6,461 nucleotides of DNA from Proteobacteria bacterium UBA4656. GTDB taxonomy: Bacteria > Pseudomonadota > Gammaproteobacteria > Xanthomonadales > Ahniellaceae. Shown piece by piece: positions 5,052-6,461 of this stretch (the stretch's first letter is position 1; each line of letters starts with the position of its first letter). The stretch is taken from the NCBI GenBank assembly GCA_002405525.1, contig DHLY01000086.1, positions 19,580 through 26,040 of the forward strand, read 5' to 3'. The notes below the pieces were generated by a model that was not told the DNA's origin, made no database searches, and saw nothing but the letters and a program-made list of their open reading frames with translations. The position numbers were made by a program, and so were the translations under genes.

Positions 5052-6461
5052 ATGGATCTCGATCCCGCCACCCTGCCCGCCCGCGTGCTCGACCTGCTGC
5101 GCGGCGGTCGCGCCGCCGAAGCGCTGGCGCTGGCCGCGGACGCGGTGGCGCGCCACCCGACGGCGGCGTGGGCGCATCTCGCGCTGGCGCGGGCGCGGCT
5201 GGCGGGCGGCGACCCGCAGGGCGCGCGCGCGGCCGCGGGCGAAGCGGCCGCGGGCGAGCCGTCGCCGGGCGAAGGCACGCTGTTGCACGCCATGCTGCAC
5301 GCCGCCGCCGGCGCGCATGCCGAGGCGGCGGCGCAGTTCGAGCGGGTGTGTGCGGCCGCACCCGGCGCCGGCGCGGCCTGGCTCGGTCTGGGCGAGTCGC
5401 GGCTCGCGCTCGGCGAACCGCACGCGGCGCGCACGGCCCTGTACCGCGCGGCCGCGCTGTTGCCGCCCGGCACGCGCCTCGCCCGCGCGCTGGCCGGGGC
5501 CGCGCTCGCTGCAGGCGACGCGACGGCGGCGGCCGAAGCGGCCGGACAGGCGCTGGCGCTGGATCCGGACGACACGGCGTCGCGCTTCGTGCTGGCGCTG
5601 TCGCGGATCCGGCTCGGTGACCGCGATGGGGCGGGCGCGGCGCTGGATGGCGTGCTGGCGCGACAGCCGGGCCACTCGCCGGCGCGCTGGCTGCGCGCGA
5701 CGCTCGACGACGGCCCGGTGCACGCCGACGCGGCGGCCGAAGCGCGCGCGGTGGCGGACTACCGCACGGCGCTCGATGCACTGGCGGATGCGCCGCGCAA
5801 CGACGCCGAGGCCCTCGCGCTCAAGCCCGCGCTGACCAGCCACCTGCGCTTCGATCTGCCCTACCTCGTCGAAGACCTGCGTCCGATGGCGGCCGCGCAC
5901 GGCGCGCTGCTGGCGCGCGTCGCCGCACGCGCCGAGGACGTGCCGAGTCTGCCGATGGCGGTGCGGCGTCCGCGCACGCGGGTGGTGGTGGCGACCAGCC
6001 TCGCGCACGGCCACAGCGTGATGAAGCTGTTTGAGCGCGTGCTGCTCGGGCTCGACCGCACCGCCCTCGAGGTCCTGCTGCTGCACACCGGTCCGCACCG
6101 CGACGCGGTGACCGAGCGGCTGGCCGCCGGGCTGGACGGCTTCGCGCAGGTCACGGTGCTGGAGCAGGCGCGCGCATGGATCCTCGACCAGGCGCCGGAC
6201 GTCGTGCTGTACACCGACCTCGGCATGGACGCGGCGATGCTGTGGCTGGCCGCGCAGCGCCTCGCGCCGCGACAGTACGCGCTGTGGGGCCATCCCGCGA
6301 CCACCGGGCTGGCGACGCTGGACGGTTTCCTCGCGCCCGATGCGATGGAGCGCGCCGATGCGGCGGCCGACTACGTCGAGCTGCTGCTGCGCCTGCCCGG
6401 CCTCGGCTGCGATTTCGACTGGCCGCCGCCGCTGCCTGCCGCGCCACCGCGGCGCGACGAC
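5052..6461 (+). CDS. TPR protein with GT41 (SPINDLY/O-GlcNAc transferase-like) domain (3' end missing)
   Basis: ATG at 5052 opens a frame of 470 codons that runs past the right edge without a stop. Residues 3-206 are six consecutive 34-residue TPR units, each ending in Pro (36, 70, 104, 138, 172, 206), with consensus features such as WAHLALARARLAGGDPQGA. A helical linker follows to about 300. From about 305 a GT-B N-lobe of the GT41 type begins: VVVATSLAHGHSVMKLFE (H319/H321 in the region of the conserved GT41 His), then DVVLYTDLGMD, RLAPRQYALWGHPATTG (W412-G419) and YVELLLRLPG. Bacterial relatives transfer sugars to proteins or other acceptors; acceptor and donor are unknown, and the UDP-sugar-binding C-lobe lies beyond the window. 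There is no signal peptide, so it is probably cytoplasmic. No clear Shine-Dalgarno is seen, but no earlier in-frame ATG or GTG was found nearby. The TPR part is about 32% Ala. Confidence 0.85.
   Translation, partial: MDLDPATLPARVLDLLRGGRAAEALALAADAVARHPTAAWAHLALARARLAGGDPQGARAAAGEAAAGEPSPGEGTLLHAMLHAAAGAHAEAAAQFERVCAAAPGAGAAWLGLGESRLALGEPHAARTALYRAAALLPPGTRLARALAGAALAAGDATAAAEAAGQALALDPDDTASRFVLALSRIRLGDRDGAGAALDGVLARQPGHSPARWLRATLDDGPVHADAAAEARAVADYRTALDALADAPRNDAEALALKPALTSHLRFDLPYLVEDLRPMAAAHGALLARVAARAEDVPSLPMAVRRPRTRVVVATSLAHGHSVMKLFERVLLGLDRTALEVLLLHTGPHRDAVTERLAAGLDGFAQVTVLEQARAWILDQAPDVVLYTDLGMDAAMLWLAAQRLAPRQYALWGHPATTGLATLDGFLAPDAMERADAAADYVELLLRLPGLGCDFDWPPPLPAAPPRRDD

Noticed and set aside
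4993..5835. Plus-strand open frame of 280 codons at the start of the TPR gene
   Set aside because: It is extremely Arg-rich and in a different frame from the TPR/GT41 gene, whose six in-register repeats identify the true frame.
4182..6293. Very long minus-strand open frame (703 codons) spanning the divergent intergenic region
   Set aside because: It overlaps two real genes in shifted frames, is Arg/Pro/Ala/His-rich, and its apparent protein similarity is to frame-shifted peptidase sequence.

Overview
The window is uniformly very GC-rich, with G or C at nearly every third codon position. Its proteins resemble those of the Lysobacter/Luteimonas/Xanthomonas group (Gammaproteobacteria, Lysobacterales), although no marker gene proves the genus. 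All protein-coding space is accounted for by five genes, two of them cut by the window edges. No tRNA, rRNA, CRISPR, phage or transposase gene is visible.

Layout, left to right. (1) 1-1638, plus strand: an exported M28 zinc aminopeptidase with a PA domain; its start and probable export signal lie upstream of the window. (2) 1639-1944: the gap between convergent genes. It holds a perfect 30-bp palindrome, probably a bidirectional terminator, then a 264-bp MITE-like palindromic element with 30-bp perfect terminal inverted repeats bounded on both sides by CTAG. (3) 1945-4939, minus strand: a three-gene operon read right to left. It encodes an exported M1 aminopeptidase of the leukotriene-A4-hydrolase type, a 65-aa two-helix membrane protein that is easy to miss, and a membrane-anchored alpha/beta hydrolase. 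Both gene junctions are 4-base ATGA stop/start overlaps. (4) 4940-5051: a short divergent intergenic region. (5) 5052 to the right edge, plus strand: a TPR protein with the beginning of a GT41 (SPINDLY/O-GlcNAc-transferase-like) domain, cut by the window end.

The M28 and M1 enzymes both look like zinc aminopeptidases acting outside the cytoplasm, which suits an organism that feeds on protein and peptides. That the 65-aa protein and the hydrolase share a task with the M1 enzyme is inferred only from tight translational coupling. The TPR glycosyltransferase is divergently transcribed and probably independent.

The least ordinary item is the intergenic element. It contains two related hairpin modules in opposite orientation, so the whole element is one large imperfect palindrome. 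It sits exactly between the hydrolase stop codon, which lies inside the flanking CTAG, and the terminator that this operon probably once shared with the M28 gene. I found no convincing new defence or signalling system; the best candidates for undescribed biology are the coupled 65-aa membrane protein and the structured repeat.
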